From Flammula alnicola (lineage: Eukaryota; Basidiomycota; Agaricomycetes; Agaricales; Strophariaceae): DNA of 64,000 nucleotides. Both the position numbers and the translations under genes were made by a program. The number at the start of each line of letters is the position of its first letter. Position 1 is the stretch's first letter. The notes below the pieces were generated by a model, which was given only the letters and a program-made list of their open reading frames with translations, was not told the DNA's origin and did no database searches. Below are positions 11,655-22,339 of this stretch, piece after piece. The stretch spans positions 1 through 64,000 of the forward strand of contig JADNRV010000100.1 in assembly GCA_015499995.1 (NCBI GenBank), given 5' to 3'.

Positions 11655-12256
11655 CTGTACTTTACAGTCCCCCACCTGTCCACATGAACTTCACGGACTC
11701 CATGTAATTCCATGGACTTTTTGTGGACTTCTAACTTAATGGTGTATTTCTTACTTTTGTAAAAATGAGTCCACAAAAAGTCCACACAAAGTCCAATCCA
11801 TAGACTTTACACTGAATATTCTGCATGTGGACTCTTTGTGGACTTTCTGTGGACTTGAATGACTTGAAAAAAATATAAGTTAGTATTATATTTCCATGGA
11901 CTTTCTGTGGACTTGCCATGGACTTTTCATGGACTTGAAAGGAATTTAAACAGATTATCCAAAAATTATCAAGTTAGTTAGATATTTGTGGATTGTCCAT
12001 GGAGTCCACGGACTGTCCATGGACTTTTCATGGACTTAAATAAAATTTGTATGGCTTAGAGCTTACAACTGAAATACATCAAAATCAACATTGATTTCAA
12101 GCATAAATATCAAGTCAGTTATAAATCAAGTCAGTTATAAAATACAGTATATATAAGTACAAGCTAAATTTCCATTTTAGTAAAAGTCCATGAATTGTCC
12201 ATGGATTCCATGGAGTCCGTGGAGTTCATGTGGAACAGGTGGAGTGTAAGGACCTC
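11655..12256. mobile_element. Inverted-repeat element with TCCATGGAC minisatellite body
   Basis: The left end CTGTACTTTACAGTCCCCC and the right end read inward, GAGGTCCTTACACTCC, continue as an inverted repeat through CACCTGTNCACATGAAC. The body is nearly all tandem TCCATGGACTTT-type units in alternating orientation. No 8-bp duplication is visible (CACTTACT against AACAAAAG), so this copy is old or rearranged. No coding capacity. Confidence 0.7.
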
Positions 12257-12519
12257 AACAAAAGATCAGAGCTGGTGCTTGAGCATGGGTACAAAACCAA
12301 AGAGTGTGACTTGAAAATGGGGGACCAAATTTATGACTGAAGTGACACCCTGGCGAACTATTTTTCCTGAACAGAAGCTTGAAAATAACATTGCAGCAAG
12401 CCACATTATTCCAGCAACCAGGGTTGTCCTTCAAATTGGTTAGTTGTATGAAAAGGAATTGGAATCGAGCATACCTCACTATCCTCTTCTCCATCTGTAA
12501 AGAATATTGGCTCCACACC

Positions 12520-13070
12520 ATGAATATTATCAGTAGCAATAATGTCATCTGTGAGTGTGAGTATTTTAACTTTGAAAGCAATTGCTTCCTTTGCAGAAAG
12601 TCCTCATTCAAGGAGCTTTGGTTCAGATATGTGAATTTGGTACACCTGTTCAATGATTGCCCTGGCATCCTCTTTTATTGCACTCCTCTCATAACTTGAG
12701 ATCAAATAGAGCAGTTGAATAGTAGAAGTGGATTAGCTTTTGTTGCAAGCAAACCACACATTAAGACCTACAAGAGACCTGATATTACTGTCTATCTTGA
12801 TGGCTGTCACAAATGATAAATTAAAAAATGAAAGTAATAGAGTAATTTTAGCAGCTTACTATGTCTTGCATTTGCTACTAAAAGGGCATCATTGGCAATT
12901 TTGACATATTTTGCTATGTGCACACTGTCTTTTCTGTAAAAGAAAAGAGTAGCATGGAAAGTGTCAGAAAGAAATATTTGCTGGGCTGCAAAAATGACAG
13001 CCTGTACAGTTGCAGGATAATCACTAACAAGCAGCCTTGTATAACCATTCAGATGAGAACTGTGATGCAC
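12520..13070 (-). pseudogene. Hypothetical gene relic, at least two exons
   Basis: Minus-strand exon-like segments are 13070-12807 (containing SDYPATVQAVIFAAQQIFLS and IAKYVKIANDALLVANARHS) and about 12700-12520 (ERSAIKEDARAIIEQVYQIH, then TDDIIATDNIHGVEPIFFTD), the latter followed by a GTATGC donor. One in-frame TGA interrupts the second. The DYP..VQ..I..A pattern is faintly like a basidiomycete DUF6532-type module, but this is not firm. Probably part of a decayed lineage-specific gene. Confidence 0.35.
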
Positions 13071-13079
13071 ATAATGCCC

Positions 13080-14344
13080 TCCTGGTAAAAATGCTTAGTG
13101 CAGGGTATGTGTGAACTACTAGATAATCAAGTAGTCACTTTTAATAGACCCTGTAGTATCTACTAAATGAATACTATCAAATATGACTTGCTTCACTGTT
13201 AATAACTACTTTACTACACTCAAACACCCAAATCAATGTTTAGTTGACTTAGTTTATCCAAGGGGAGGATAATAGTTATATAATATCAATACCTGATAGT
13301 AGGCTTGCAATAAAAGAAGGTTTCTAACTATATAATGGCTCAGACAAGGTCTGAAGCACATCTAATAATCAATGGGTCATTTTAAGTCCAACAGACTTGT
13401 GTATATTCATAACTGGTGTTCTGAAACTAGTGCTCTATGCACAAACTGCTAACTGATCTCATCTTAACTTATTCTCCAATTGAGAAGATGGCTCTATGCC
13501 CTTTTAACTTGTCTTTACTTGTCTCAATACTATACTGGTGGAAAGAGGTGCACAGACATCTTATCTACTGACACTACAGTCTCTAACAATAGCCAGAGGT
13601 GCATAGATGCTTCATCTACTGACACTACAGTCCAGGTTCCCAGATGTCCTTTGACAACAGGTGGTTTTGAAAAAAGTCACTTAAGACTAGTCCCTTGGCT
13701 TATAACTCTCTTGTCTTTACTTGGCAAATCACTTAGATATGTGATCTTATTCTTAACAGCTTGTTTATAACATTTACTGGTTCTTTCATATTATATTGGG
13801 ACTCTCTCTTTGAAGCTAACTAGTACCGTAGAGGTGAAACACTAAGATTAGATCTTAAGTGCTTGTAACTTATAGGTGGTAAATTGCTTGTATTCTACAG
13901 TGTTACAGAGCTGCTTTTATACTACTGAGATAAAATATTATTACATAGATGCAATGACGAGAATACAGAGAATTTATAAGCATTTGTGCATGAGTGATGG
14001 CCTGTGGAGTACAGTTTCCATCTGCTTTCACTTGATTGTGCACTTTTGGATAAATCAGGTGCTCAGATCATCACTGGTTCAGCTAATTTAGATGCCAGAG
14101 ACTTAATCCTCCTTGAACATGTGGTATCTAGGCTCTAAACCTTTCATTTTTATTAGTATCTTGTCCTGTCATTGGCTATTGACAGAACGGAGCAGAGACA
14201 CATCTAACTCTCACTCAGAAATGATCAGGGAAACCATACCTATTTTGTCTCTAATAATACCTATGATTAGGGTATAACCCTTCGCTCTTCCATACCCTGT
14301 ACCCTAGTACCCTTTGTGTGCATCTGGGATCTTGCTATGTCGAG
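13080..14344. other. Gene-free AT-rich stretch with one short direct repeat
   Basis: No gene is supported. Two imperfect copies of a roughly 40-bp unit ending TCTACTGACACTACAGT lie near 13545-13580 and 13597-13631. The rest shows no exon, inverted repeat or terminator that I can support. Confidence 0.4.
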
Positions 14345-15278
14345 TTATGCACCCCAGAAATCTTTACTGTAATCAGACATACCCAATATGGTATATGTCC
14401 TGAATAGGTATCCCTTTGATCCAAGCTTTTGATCAGTGTTGCTACAGGCACATCTATGGGCATCTGCTTTATCCCACTGCTCCACATCCTTGGTGCCTTC
14501 AGCAATATCATGCAACTTGTCCTGTAGTGTGCCTATATGTCTGTTCTTTAATCTAAAGACCTGTGCCCTCACTGCATAGGCCAGATAGTTAAGATATTTC
14601 TGAGATGTGTCTATTCTGTACACTTCATTAGATGTATTGACTCTTTACTAAGTGCTAAAAATAGCTCAGGTATAGAGAATAGTAGTCCATTTAAAGCTAG
14701 CTGTTCAGAGGTCTCTTCACTGGCTCTAATGCTGTCACCTCAGATTGCATCTCATTTGCGCTAAGGGTATCTGCTAGACTTTGACTACACTGAAGCTATC
14801 TTTAGTTGTAGACATCCTGGGTAAAAAGCTCATGTTGACTTTGGTGGTTTTGATGCTCTTTAAAGGCATCTGCAACAGGCCCAACACCCTGAAAGAGGAA
14901 GGACATGTCAGAAGGTACTCTTTGCATGTTGCACATGTTGTACTGTTTGTTGTCAAATTCTGGGACTTCTTCTGTCTCAGATTCCTGGTGGGTTGGATTA
15001 TTAGTGGCATAAGATGATGGAGAAGGTGCTAGAGGACCTTGATCATGATGCCAGTGCTCAAATGCAGTGTGCATATGAACTCTGGTGCCAGTGGACATAG
15101 CAAAGGTCAGCAGATCATGTTGTTGGGATTGAAAGTCCTGATTTTGGAATACTGGGAAAGAAGCTGAAGAGGTCACAGAATTGACCTGAGCTCTTGCCCC
15201 ACCTGCACCTTTTAATGCACCTTGAAGTTGGTCTCTTGCTCTATTGGCCTGTGTCATGGATTGCCCAGAGTTTTTCAA
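14345..15278 (-). pseudogene. Hypothetical gene relic; paralogous segment at 46.8-49.0 kb
   Basis: The minus strand reads a Gln/Ser-rich segment from MKNSGQSMTQANRARDQLQG (15278) to about 14802, then, after stops and frame changes, LNGLLFSIPELFLALSKES and YLNYLAYAVRAQVFRLKNRH down to 14345. The last part is helical and charged. The same DNA recurs at 46770-46911, 48374-48540 and 48862-48990, split by two insertions, which shows that this was once a repeated coding segment. The family is not recognised. At least one frameshift and several stops make it non-functional. Confidence 0.45.
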
Positions 15279-15370
15279 TAGTCCAGGGTGCTGACTTGAA
15301 AGCTGGGAGGATTGACAAGTGGTGATTGGATTGGAGTTATCTATAGTTGAAGAATTTTGATGATAATTAT

Positions 15371-15391
15371 CAAAAAAAAAAAAAAAAAAAA
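15371..15391. repeat. Poly(A) run, about 20 bp
   Basis: An uninterrupted A run on the plus strand. It could be the tail of a short retroposed fragment, but no target duplication or retroelement body was identified beside it. Confidence 0.8.
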
Positions 15392-15827
15392 ACAGTAAAT
15401 TGACATACTAACCATGAAAGAAAGATGAAAACTGATCTCTGTGCAACTACCCTTGGTTGAAGTTCAACCAAAGAATTCAATGTAAGCCAGGTTGATTTTC
15501 AGCCCAATCTACATTGAATTTCAGCAGCCATGGGTTAGTGATTGTCCTATCAACATTAGATTAAAAAACAACCAAAAAGGGCCAATTTCAACCTACATGA
15601 GAATTTGGCCAAAAGAGCTGTCTTTCACACAATTATAGGTTGATTCATCAACCAAAAAGTGACTGTTAATTCATCCTATGAGATAATCACCTTCATCCTA
15701 AATTTAACTGATTATTGTTTTGCTTGTTTTCCTAGCACTAAGTATATTTCTCATTGTGCTCACACAAATCGTGGTTCCAGCTCCAAATAAATGATATTCT
15801 GATGTATTGATATTAATAGACCTTGAC

Positions 15828-16738
15828 GAGGTCTTTATTGTCCTCCACTGATTCCTACCGGAATCCTGCAGAATCCAGTCATTCCAGAGGAATAATTTTT
15901 GGGTCATTTTGGCTGAGAGGCCAGCCAAAATGCGAAATTTTATTCCAGAGGAATGCAGACCAGAATAAGCTGCAACCGGAATACCCAACAGGAATGGCTG
16001 GAATGGAATGGCCACTGGAATCCGGTTATTTCCAAAAAAGGAGATATGGTTATTTTTAGCAACAATGTGAAAATATCACACTATTACATAACATGACATC
16101 AAAATGAGACTGTGGGACCTATTTCTAATCAAGATATTTCATATTTAGCAAGTGCAATTTGAAAGCAGCTAGTCACATGATTTTGATATATTTGTAATTC
16201 TTGAAGCATGCTCTACAGCTACTTTTTTTGGCAAAAAGTTCCCACGGTCCCCAAAACAGACCAAATAAGGTGATTTCAGTTACCCGAGTGAGATGACCTA
16301 TACATATTTGTAATCTCCTTAAAATTCTGAATCTGATGGTACCCCATTGACCCTGAATCTCTCAGAATTGGTTACACAATCTACAAATATATTATAGATA
16401 GATAGGGTATGTAGTTCGATGTTTTTGATGGGTTAGAAACAGTTCTCTGGTCTAATGGTTAAATGGTCTGGGATATTAGCTACTGGATTTGTTCTGGGGC
16501 TCTGGGTTCAATTCCTGAAAGATGCAAAATCTTTAAGTGATATTTTTCTCTGAGTTCTGTCTAAGTCCACTAAGTTGAAGTCCTATCTGGAATCTTGGTC
16601 ATTCCTGTGGATTCCAGTCAGGATTCCTCTGGAATTGAGTCCATTCCTGTGGATTCCAGTCCATTCCTGCAGATTCCTGTCCATTCCTCTGGAATCCAGT
16701 CATTCTGTGAGGAATCAGTGGAGGAATGAAAAGTATTG
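15828..16738. mobile_element. Inverted-repeat element, GAGGTCTTT family, with tRNA-like module
   Basis: The left end GAGGTCTTTATTGTCCTCC and the right end read inward, CAATACTTTTCATTCCTCC, share CCTCCACTGATTCC subterminally. TGGAATC repeats follow on both sides, and the internal block with CCCACGGTCCCCAAAACAG and TCTGATGGTACCCCATTG matches the copies at 6000-7779 and 24894-26005. Flanks (ACCTTGAC and GGTAGCAT) do not match, so the duplication is lost. A tRNA-like module lies at 16438-16515. Confidence 0.75.
16438..16515 (+). ncRNA. tRNA-like module (A box and B box) inside a DNA-transposon-like element
   Basis: TTCTCTGGTCTAATGGTTAA resembles a tRNA 5' region with an A-box-like TGGTCTAATGG, and GGGTTCAATTCCTG about 45 bp later matches a B-box/T-arm. 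The same module occurs inverted at 25190-25290 in a related element (TTCTCTGGTGTAGTGGTTAA, GGGTTCAATTACTG). Acceptor-stem pairing is not convincing, so it is not called a tRNA gene. It may be an internal pol III promoter captured by the element, or a SINE piece. Confidence 0.5.
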
Positions 16739-16804
16739 GGTAGCATGCATATAGAATTGCAGTGTCTTGAATGAGGATGGTCCAAAATTCCACAAGCAGT
16801 TCTA

Positions 16805-17735
16805 GAAAATGTTTGAGTGAATTGTCGATGGCCTTGGGCCCCAGTTCATTGAGTCGCCTTGCATATAGGGCCTGTTCTGCTTCAACCCAGGGAAAGATGA
16901 CTGATAAGAACTCAGGAGGTGGTTCTACAATGCAAGCAATGAATTAGCGCAAATATCAAGAAATGGAGCAGACAACAAACCTAATAATGCTCTCGCAACC
17001 ATGTATGCCTCTGGTTTGTCAGGGTTAAACATGGCAGAAGCAAACATAGCCTTGACAGGTAGGGATCAGTTATAAACCTTGGAGTAAGCTTCGCCCATTT
17101 TCCACCTGCTGAGGGCCTTGATATCAGAGGCCACCACACCATGGTTGCCTGCTTTGTTAGCAGTGTAAAGTGACTGTCATGGGCAATTGCTAATATTGAC
17201 ATGTTGTTCTTCATGTGCATTAACATCACTTGTTGTTGGTGATCTGAATTATCTTCAGCAATGTGAAAAGGCGAGGAAGATGCAGCTTACTCTCATAGGT
17301 CATTGTGACCATTCCTTCAGGACCAGTGGTGCCTGACTTCCCTGGAAAAAGCAATAAACCATACCAGTCTCATTGCCCAAATTCTGTATGCTCAGGATCT
17401 AAGAAGTCAGGGGCAAATGGCAGTGGCAATTTGTTTAAGACATGGAAGTAGCTGAAGAAGAGGAACACAAGCCCTCCAAATCCACATAGCTCCACATGTC
17501 GATGATGAAAAAGGCTGTGTTGATCCATGCACCCTGTAGAGTTGGTCTTCAATTGATCAGCAACAACCACAAGGGCCTATTAAGTAAAATTGAAAAAAAT
17601 GTTAGTTGAAAAATCGGTGCCAACTCAAAGGTACTCACAGAAAGTTCAACCTCAGGGCCAATCATTTCCATGGGCAATAGGCAATGAAAAATGTTGGACC
17701 ATAGCACATGGTGGATACTATCACCGTGAAATGCC
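16805..17735 (-). pseudogene. Gene relic of an unrecognised multi-exon family
   Basis: Minus-strand exons can be joined: MAFHGDSIHHVLWSNIFHCL from 17735, an intron ending near 17580, then ALVVVADQLKTNSTGCMDQH ... FGGLVFLFFSYFHVLNKLPL, GTTGPEGMVTMTYE with a GTAAGC donor near 17290, and MHMKNNMSILAIAHDSHFTL ... TMVWWPLISRPSAGGKW. The final piece near 16920-16805 reads FLSVIFPWVEAEQALYARRL NELGPKAIDNSLK. Stops (after TEFGQ and WLREHY, and at the start of the MHMKNN exon) break it. The composition and short introns show it was a real gene. I do not recognise its function. Confidence 0.5.
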
Positions 17736-17739
17736 ATGT

Positions 17740-18390
17740 TTGATGTGCTGAGAATCGTGGCTTAGAGCTGAGCATGGGTGCAGGTCCACAAAGGTAATCT
17801 GCAGGTATACCTGTGGGAATACCTACAGGTAGTCTGACCCACAGATCCAGTTCACCTGCAGCCGTGGATCCCTGAGGGTCCAGGCTTGGATTTTTGTGTT
17901 GGCGGGTAAACCTGTAGGTACCTATATTTTTGAGGACTTTTTTTTTTTCTGGTGTGTTCTGGACACAATTTGACACATCGAGGAATTGCAGATGAATTGC
18001 CATATACATTCAATCTTGGCAAATGCCGGACAACTGATCAACCATGCCAACATTGTTGATCTTCATCAATGCTTCATCTTACCATCTTCAACCACCACCA
18101 TTACCCTCCTTGCTCTCACCTGCACCTATCCCACCTCCAAGAACCCTCGAAAATGGTCAGTATAGAATTCTATAATTCCTTTATGACTCATCTAACTTGA
18201 CATAGGTCATGTACCCACTCTTACCCACCTAAAGACAGGCCAGATAAGGCAGACACCATCTCCTCGTTCTCCACATCGACAATGCTGTTAGGGTTAACAG
18301 CATTTTCGACCACCAACTATGCACAGCTGCTGCACCTGCTGCTCAACCACTGCCCTTCCTCTGCCACACTGCACCACCTGACCCTCACAT
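17740..18390. other. Gene-free stretch left of the Mutator-like element
   Basis: No gene is supported. At 17770-17930 lies a degenerate CAGGTATACCTG / ACCTACAGGT-rich inverted-repeat region resembling a worn GGGT-type small element. 18020-18390 is CA/CT-rich without exons I can support. Confidence 0.4.
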
Positions 18391-18398
18391 ATGACAGC

Positions 18399-18612
18399 TA
18401 GGGAACTGCACGGGTATTCTGCAGGTTACACGGGTTTTTTGGTATCTAGCATGTAGTACTCGTCAATACAAATTTTTTACAATTTTTTTTATGCCAAACG
18501 GTTGAAAACTGACTGAGTTATGCATTTTTTAAGTTTGGTACTCAAAAGTCCGAAATTGATGTCACACGGGCCACGGGTAAGAGCTTTTGACATTTCTCCC
18601 ACCACACGTGAC
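18399..18612 (+). repeat. Left terminal inverted repeat of the MULE
   Basis: It pairs with 21838-22090. Outer bases carry three CACGGGT motifs. The inner part includes CTGACTGAGTTATGCATT and the shared block GACATTTCTCCCACCACACG. The right repeat has a 43-bp palindromic insertion (21871-21913) that this one lacks. Confidence 0.92.
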
Positions 18613-18851
18613 CTGAAAATATTATGTAACTTATTAAATTTCCGCTGCTCGGTTTGACGCTCGTGAATGGCTCAGAGTCTGAACGCGTTTGGAACACGTC
18701 CTATGGCCCACTGGCGAACAATGAGTGTTGAATTCACCTATGTGTTTCTTTTGAGTGAAAATGTTGCCCACTTTCTTACTCTTCTCCTTGCCGCCCCATC
18801 CTCAATTCGAACGCTACTTGCCGCCAATCTGCCGCCTTCTCGCCGCCCTGA

Positions 18852-20985
18852 ATGACCCCATCATCAAGCGCCGTGCCTAATTTAGACGATGCAGATCGCG
18901 CGCGTCATATCGGCTCCTTCGAGCATGATCTCGCATCAGGGAATTACACATTACGGTGGAAGAATTTCAGTGCAATGGAAGATTGGAAGCTTCAAGAAGA
19001 GGAGAGGATTTGTGTTGAGCTTATTCGCCATGATAGAAAGCTCCCTCGAGATGGTGGACTTTACTGGACAGAGAAGATCATTTATCAATGTTCTCAGGGT
19101 TACAATGGAGGGAGAAGCCACTATACAAAGAAGACTGATAGAAAGCGGTCTCTTCCTTCCAAGAAGCTTGTGGGCAGCTGTCCGTGCCACCTTACTATCA
19201 AGATATATCCCAATACATCCGAGGTGCTTGGTATGTATACAGACAGGCACTCGCATGAAATTGGAAATGCCAATGCACGGTTTACACGTCTTTGGAAGGA
19301 AACACGGCAAAAGATCGAGCAACTTCTACGGGCAGGGATGGAACCAAAAAAAGTGGTGAGTATTTTATTTTATTGATATTAAGCGGTAATGTGAGTCGCT
19401 CATTCCATACTTAGCTCGAACACATCCAAGGACAGATATATACCGAGGAGAATCTACGCGAGCTTCGTGCTGAAGGTGCTCGCCGGAGTGAATTTTGTAC
19501 CCGCGCTGATATCCACTGCATCGAGAAGATGATTGAACAAGAGACTATCCGACTGGCATCGCAGGATGGTCCTTCTGTTCTGAAATGGATCGAGAAATTG
19601 CGTGAACAAGGCCATTATGTGGAGATCAAGTCAAGTGCAGATCCTGCTCCAGCTGACTCGGGTTTGGATAAGGACGCATTTGTTCTTATAATACAGACAA
19701 AATACCAAAAGGAGTGTTGGGAAAAGCACGGAAACCGTTTTGCGGGTATCGATGCCACTCACAATACAACTCATTACGAAAATATGAGTTTATTTACTCT
19801 CTTGGTACGCGATCGTTGGGGACACGGTAAATTTGTCTAATATGATTTCTCCTGCTTCAGATACTCATGACAATTATTTTAGGAATGCCAGTTGCCTGGA
19901 TGATTTCCTCGAATGCAACAGAGGAAACAATTAATTTCTTTCTGCACTCAATCCGGATCCAAAGTCCCTCTGTTTCACCTGAGTACTTCATGTCAGACAA
20001 GGATTATGCGCAAATTAATGCAGTCAAACGGCAGTTTCCCTGAACGCAAATCTTGTTATGCTGGTGGCACGTTCTCCACGCATGGCAACAGCATTTCGTT
20101 ACATCGAGCTTTCCTGAATTATGGTCAATTATGAAGGAATGGGTTCGCATCGCCGATGAAGAAACCTTTTGGAAGACCTGGGAGAAAATCAAGGCGATGG
20201 CTCCACAGAGTGTTATTGAATATCTAGAGACCCACTGGTTGAAAGATATTCGTTTATGGTCTGCAGTATTCCGCAAGGACCGCACAGTTTTCCAGACAAG
20301 CAACACAAATATGCTTGTTGAAGCGTGGCACCACCTTTTAAAGACGAAATTTATGGAATCCAAACGGAATCGACGACTCGACCAACTTATCTACATTCTT
20401 ACTGAAGAAGCAATCCCTTATTTTATTGCCCGTCACCGCCGCCAAGAATTTGGGTTCAATGGACCTGAGTTGGAACTTCAAAAGCGACACGCGCTCGAGG
20501 AACAGGCCAAATTGATCGAGCGCACCAGTATTAGGACTACCGACGAGCCTGACATATATGAGGTTCAGTCAAAATCTCATCCTGATGTCTGGTATCGCGT
20601 TGATTTAGACGCCTATGATTGTTCCTGTCAATCTTTCCCCGAAATCTGCTTCTGCAAACATCTAGGGGCCATTCAGAATCACTGGCCTGAAGCATACAAG
20701 CCAGTTTCAGCCTCCAAATTTGACATTCACTGCAATGATTCAATTGAACCTGAACAGCCTTCCGACAATAGTTCTGACTCAAGTTCAGATTCCGAGGACA
20801 AGGCTGAAGAGCCGAGCTCAACCTCAGAGTCACTCAGTGAATCTCGACATGAGATCAACATGATCCTCCGTAAATTGACATCACTTGGTCTGGCGCTTCA
20901 CGAAAATCCACCTCCCATTTCACAAAATTTACAGCTATTCCACCAACAACTCGACACGGTACTCAATGAGGTCCAAAGTCAATGA
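18852..20985 (+). pseudogene. MULE transposase, FAR1-like N-terminus plus SWIM finger; one internal TGA
   Basis: Exons 18852-19355, 19415-19826 and 19883-20985 join in frame (673 codons) through two GT-AG introns of 59 and 56 bp. The N-terminus (residues about 50-150) has a FAR1/WRKY-GCM-like DNA-binding layout with Cys at GSCPCHLTIK and HSHE. Catalytic residues are D281 (GIDATHNTTHY), D344 (FMSDKDYAQ) and E452 (NMLVEAWHHLL), with a CWWHVLHAWQQ block between. The SWIM finger CxCx8CxH is at 552-565. A TGA at 20041-20043 interrupts the frame just before CWWH; restoring translation would need suppression. After the TGA at 20983 the same frame stays open 52 more codons (LPPKKVVAPNQHSWPETAAV), so the true C-terminus may be longer. 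Confidence 0.88.
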
Positions 20986-21209
20986 TCCCTTCTTCCACCA
21001 AAAAAAGTAGTCGCCCCAAACCAGCATTCATGGCCAGAAACTGCAGCAGTCATGAACGTCAAGGTTAAAAGCAAACGGAAACACAATACCGATCCATATG
21101 GAGGAGGGGAAAGATCAGGCAAAAAGTCCCGGGCAGATGCATGAGAACCAATGTCTGTAATTTTACTTTTGTGCCACGATTTCAACATACTGATATACCC
21201 ATAGATTCC

Positions 21210-21700
21210 AAGTTCCTAGCTCGACGCCTACTATTACCAACTCAGACTCGCTATCTGCTACTCCAACCTTCACTATTCCACTTCCTCCTCAATCCGGTTC
21301 CATTCAAACTAGTAGCACTCATCTGGCTGCTCTGCCACTGTCTACTCAACCTGTAAACACTATAGGCGCTCACCAACTTTCATTTATGCCACCTACGGCC
21401 TCAATATCCCTTTCTGCTTTCGGAAACTTTGCGCCACTTCCGACATCAAACCCTGCATATATGTCCCTTACTGCGTCAACAGTTAGCTTGGCATCAACTG
21501 CGATGGGTTTCTCGACATCATCTCAGCTCGAGAACTTCAATCCCGCAGCCGTCAACTTGTCTGATTTGACTTACCTCAAGACATTGAAACGGAAGATGTT
21601 GAATACCCTCTGTTTCCATCATGACCTACCTGCTAAAGGCACAAATGCAGATATTATCAGTAGTTTACACTCTCATTTCACACATGGATGTCGTCATTAG
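21210..21700 (+). CDS. Possible C-terminal exon of the MULE protein with SAP-like domain
   Basis: Inside the element an open frame follows an intron-like acceptor (ACCCATAG, 21209) and runs to the stop at 21700. It is Ser/Thr/Pro-rich and ends with DLTYLKTLKRKMLNTLCFHH DLPAKGTNADIISSLHSHF, which fits the helix-turn-helix pattern of a SAP DNA-binding motif. The first ATG is 21386. It could be the last exon of the transposase, after the open frame that ends near 21142, or a second small gene of the element. Whether it is spliced to the transposase cannot be decided from sequence alone. Confidence 0.5.
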
Positions 21701-21837
21701 TTAGGGAGATTTGTTTTCTACTAGTAGTACTATGAAGATTGTGGCATTGTGGCACATGGGCACAAGCCGCAACGTGAACTGGTTTGAACTTCAGACGAAA
21801 ATTTGTGTTGATGTCATGGATTATATAATGGTTAAGA

Positions 21838-22090
21838 GTCACGTGTGGTGGGAGAAATGTCGTCAACTACGGGTAAGCGTCACGGGTGTCACAAATACCC
21901 GTGATGCTTACCCGTGGCCCGTGTGACATCAATTTCGGACTTTTGAGTACCAAACTTAAAAAATGCATAACTCAGTCAGTTTTCAACCGTTTGGCATAAA
22001 AAAAATTGTAAAAAATTTGTATTGACGAGTACTACATGCTAGATACCAAAAAAACCCGTGTAACCCGCAGAATACCCGTGCAGTTCCCTA
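21838..22090 (-). repeat. Right terminal inverted repeat of the MULE, with palindromic insertion
   Basis: It is the inverted partner of 18399-18612. It additionally contains a 43-bp near-perfect palindrome at 21871-21913 (arms GGGTAAGC.TCACGGGT / ACCCGTGATGCTTACCC) between the outer 180 bp and the inner GACATTTCTCCC block. Confidence 0.92.
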
Positions 22091-22091
22091 A

Positions 22092-22210
22092 TGACAGCAA
22101 CTCCACATACATACAGCAACTCCACGTACATACAGCAACTCCACATACATACAGCAACTCCATGTACATGCAGCGACTCTGTGTATATGCAGTGACTCTA
22201 TGTACATGCA
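22092..22210. repeat. Tandem repeat ACAGCAACTCCACRTACAT, about six units
   Basis: Five to six imperfect 18-21 bp units, diverging rightwards, begin directly at the MULE insertion point. The MULE seems to have landed at the edge of this array, since the left flank holds only one partial unit. Confidence 0.75.
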
Positions 22211-22339
22211 TGACACCCTCTCTTCCCCTACCATCCATTTCTGTTTTGTGATCTGGCCCTTTTTTATTTAGTTTACAATCAACTTCTATCTATTCATGAA
22301 CCCCAGAATATAGATGATTTATTAAATTGAAATCTAATC

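Larger units (their letters stand above)
18399..22090 (+). mobile_element. Mutator-like element (MULE) with 8-bp target duplication
   Basis: The 3,692-bp element starts TAGGGAACTGCACGGGTATT and ends with its inverted copy at 22090. Terminal inverted repeats are about 214 bp (18399-18612) and 253 bp (21838-22090), over 95% alike by eye apart from an insertion in the right one. ATGACAGC flanks both sides (18391-18398 and 22091-22098). It encodes a transposase with D, D, E residues and a SWIM zinc finger. MULEs usually duplicate about 9 bp, so an exact 8 bp and TAGGG...CCCTA ends are slightly unusual. The CpG-rich interior and strong repeat identity point to recent insertion. Confidence 0.93.

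Noticed and set aside
12520..13070. Assignment to the DUF6532 family
   Set aside because: Only a short DYP..VQ..I..A pattern fits; too weak to name the family.
16438..16515. Functional tRNA gene
   Set aside because: A- and B-box-like motifs are present, but the acceptor and anticodon stems do not close convincingly and the copy is embedded in a transposable element.
15820..16746. Target-site duplication of the 15828-16738 element
   Set aside because: ACCTTGAC and GGTAGCAT do not match in any small shift.
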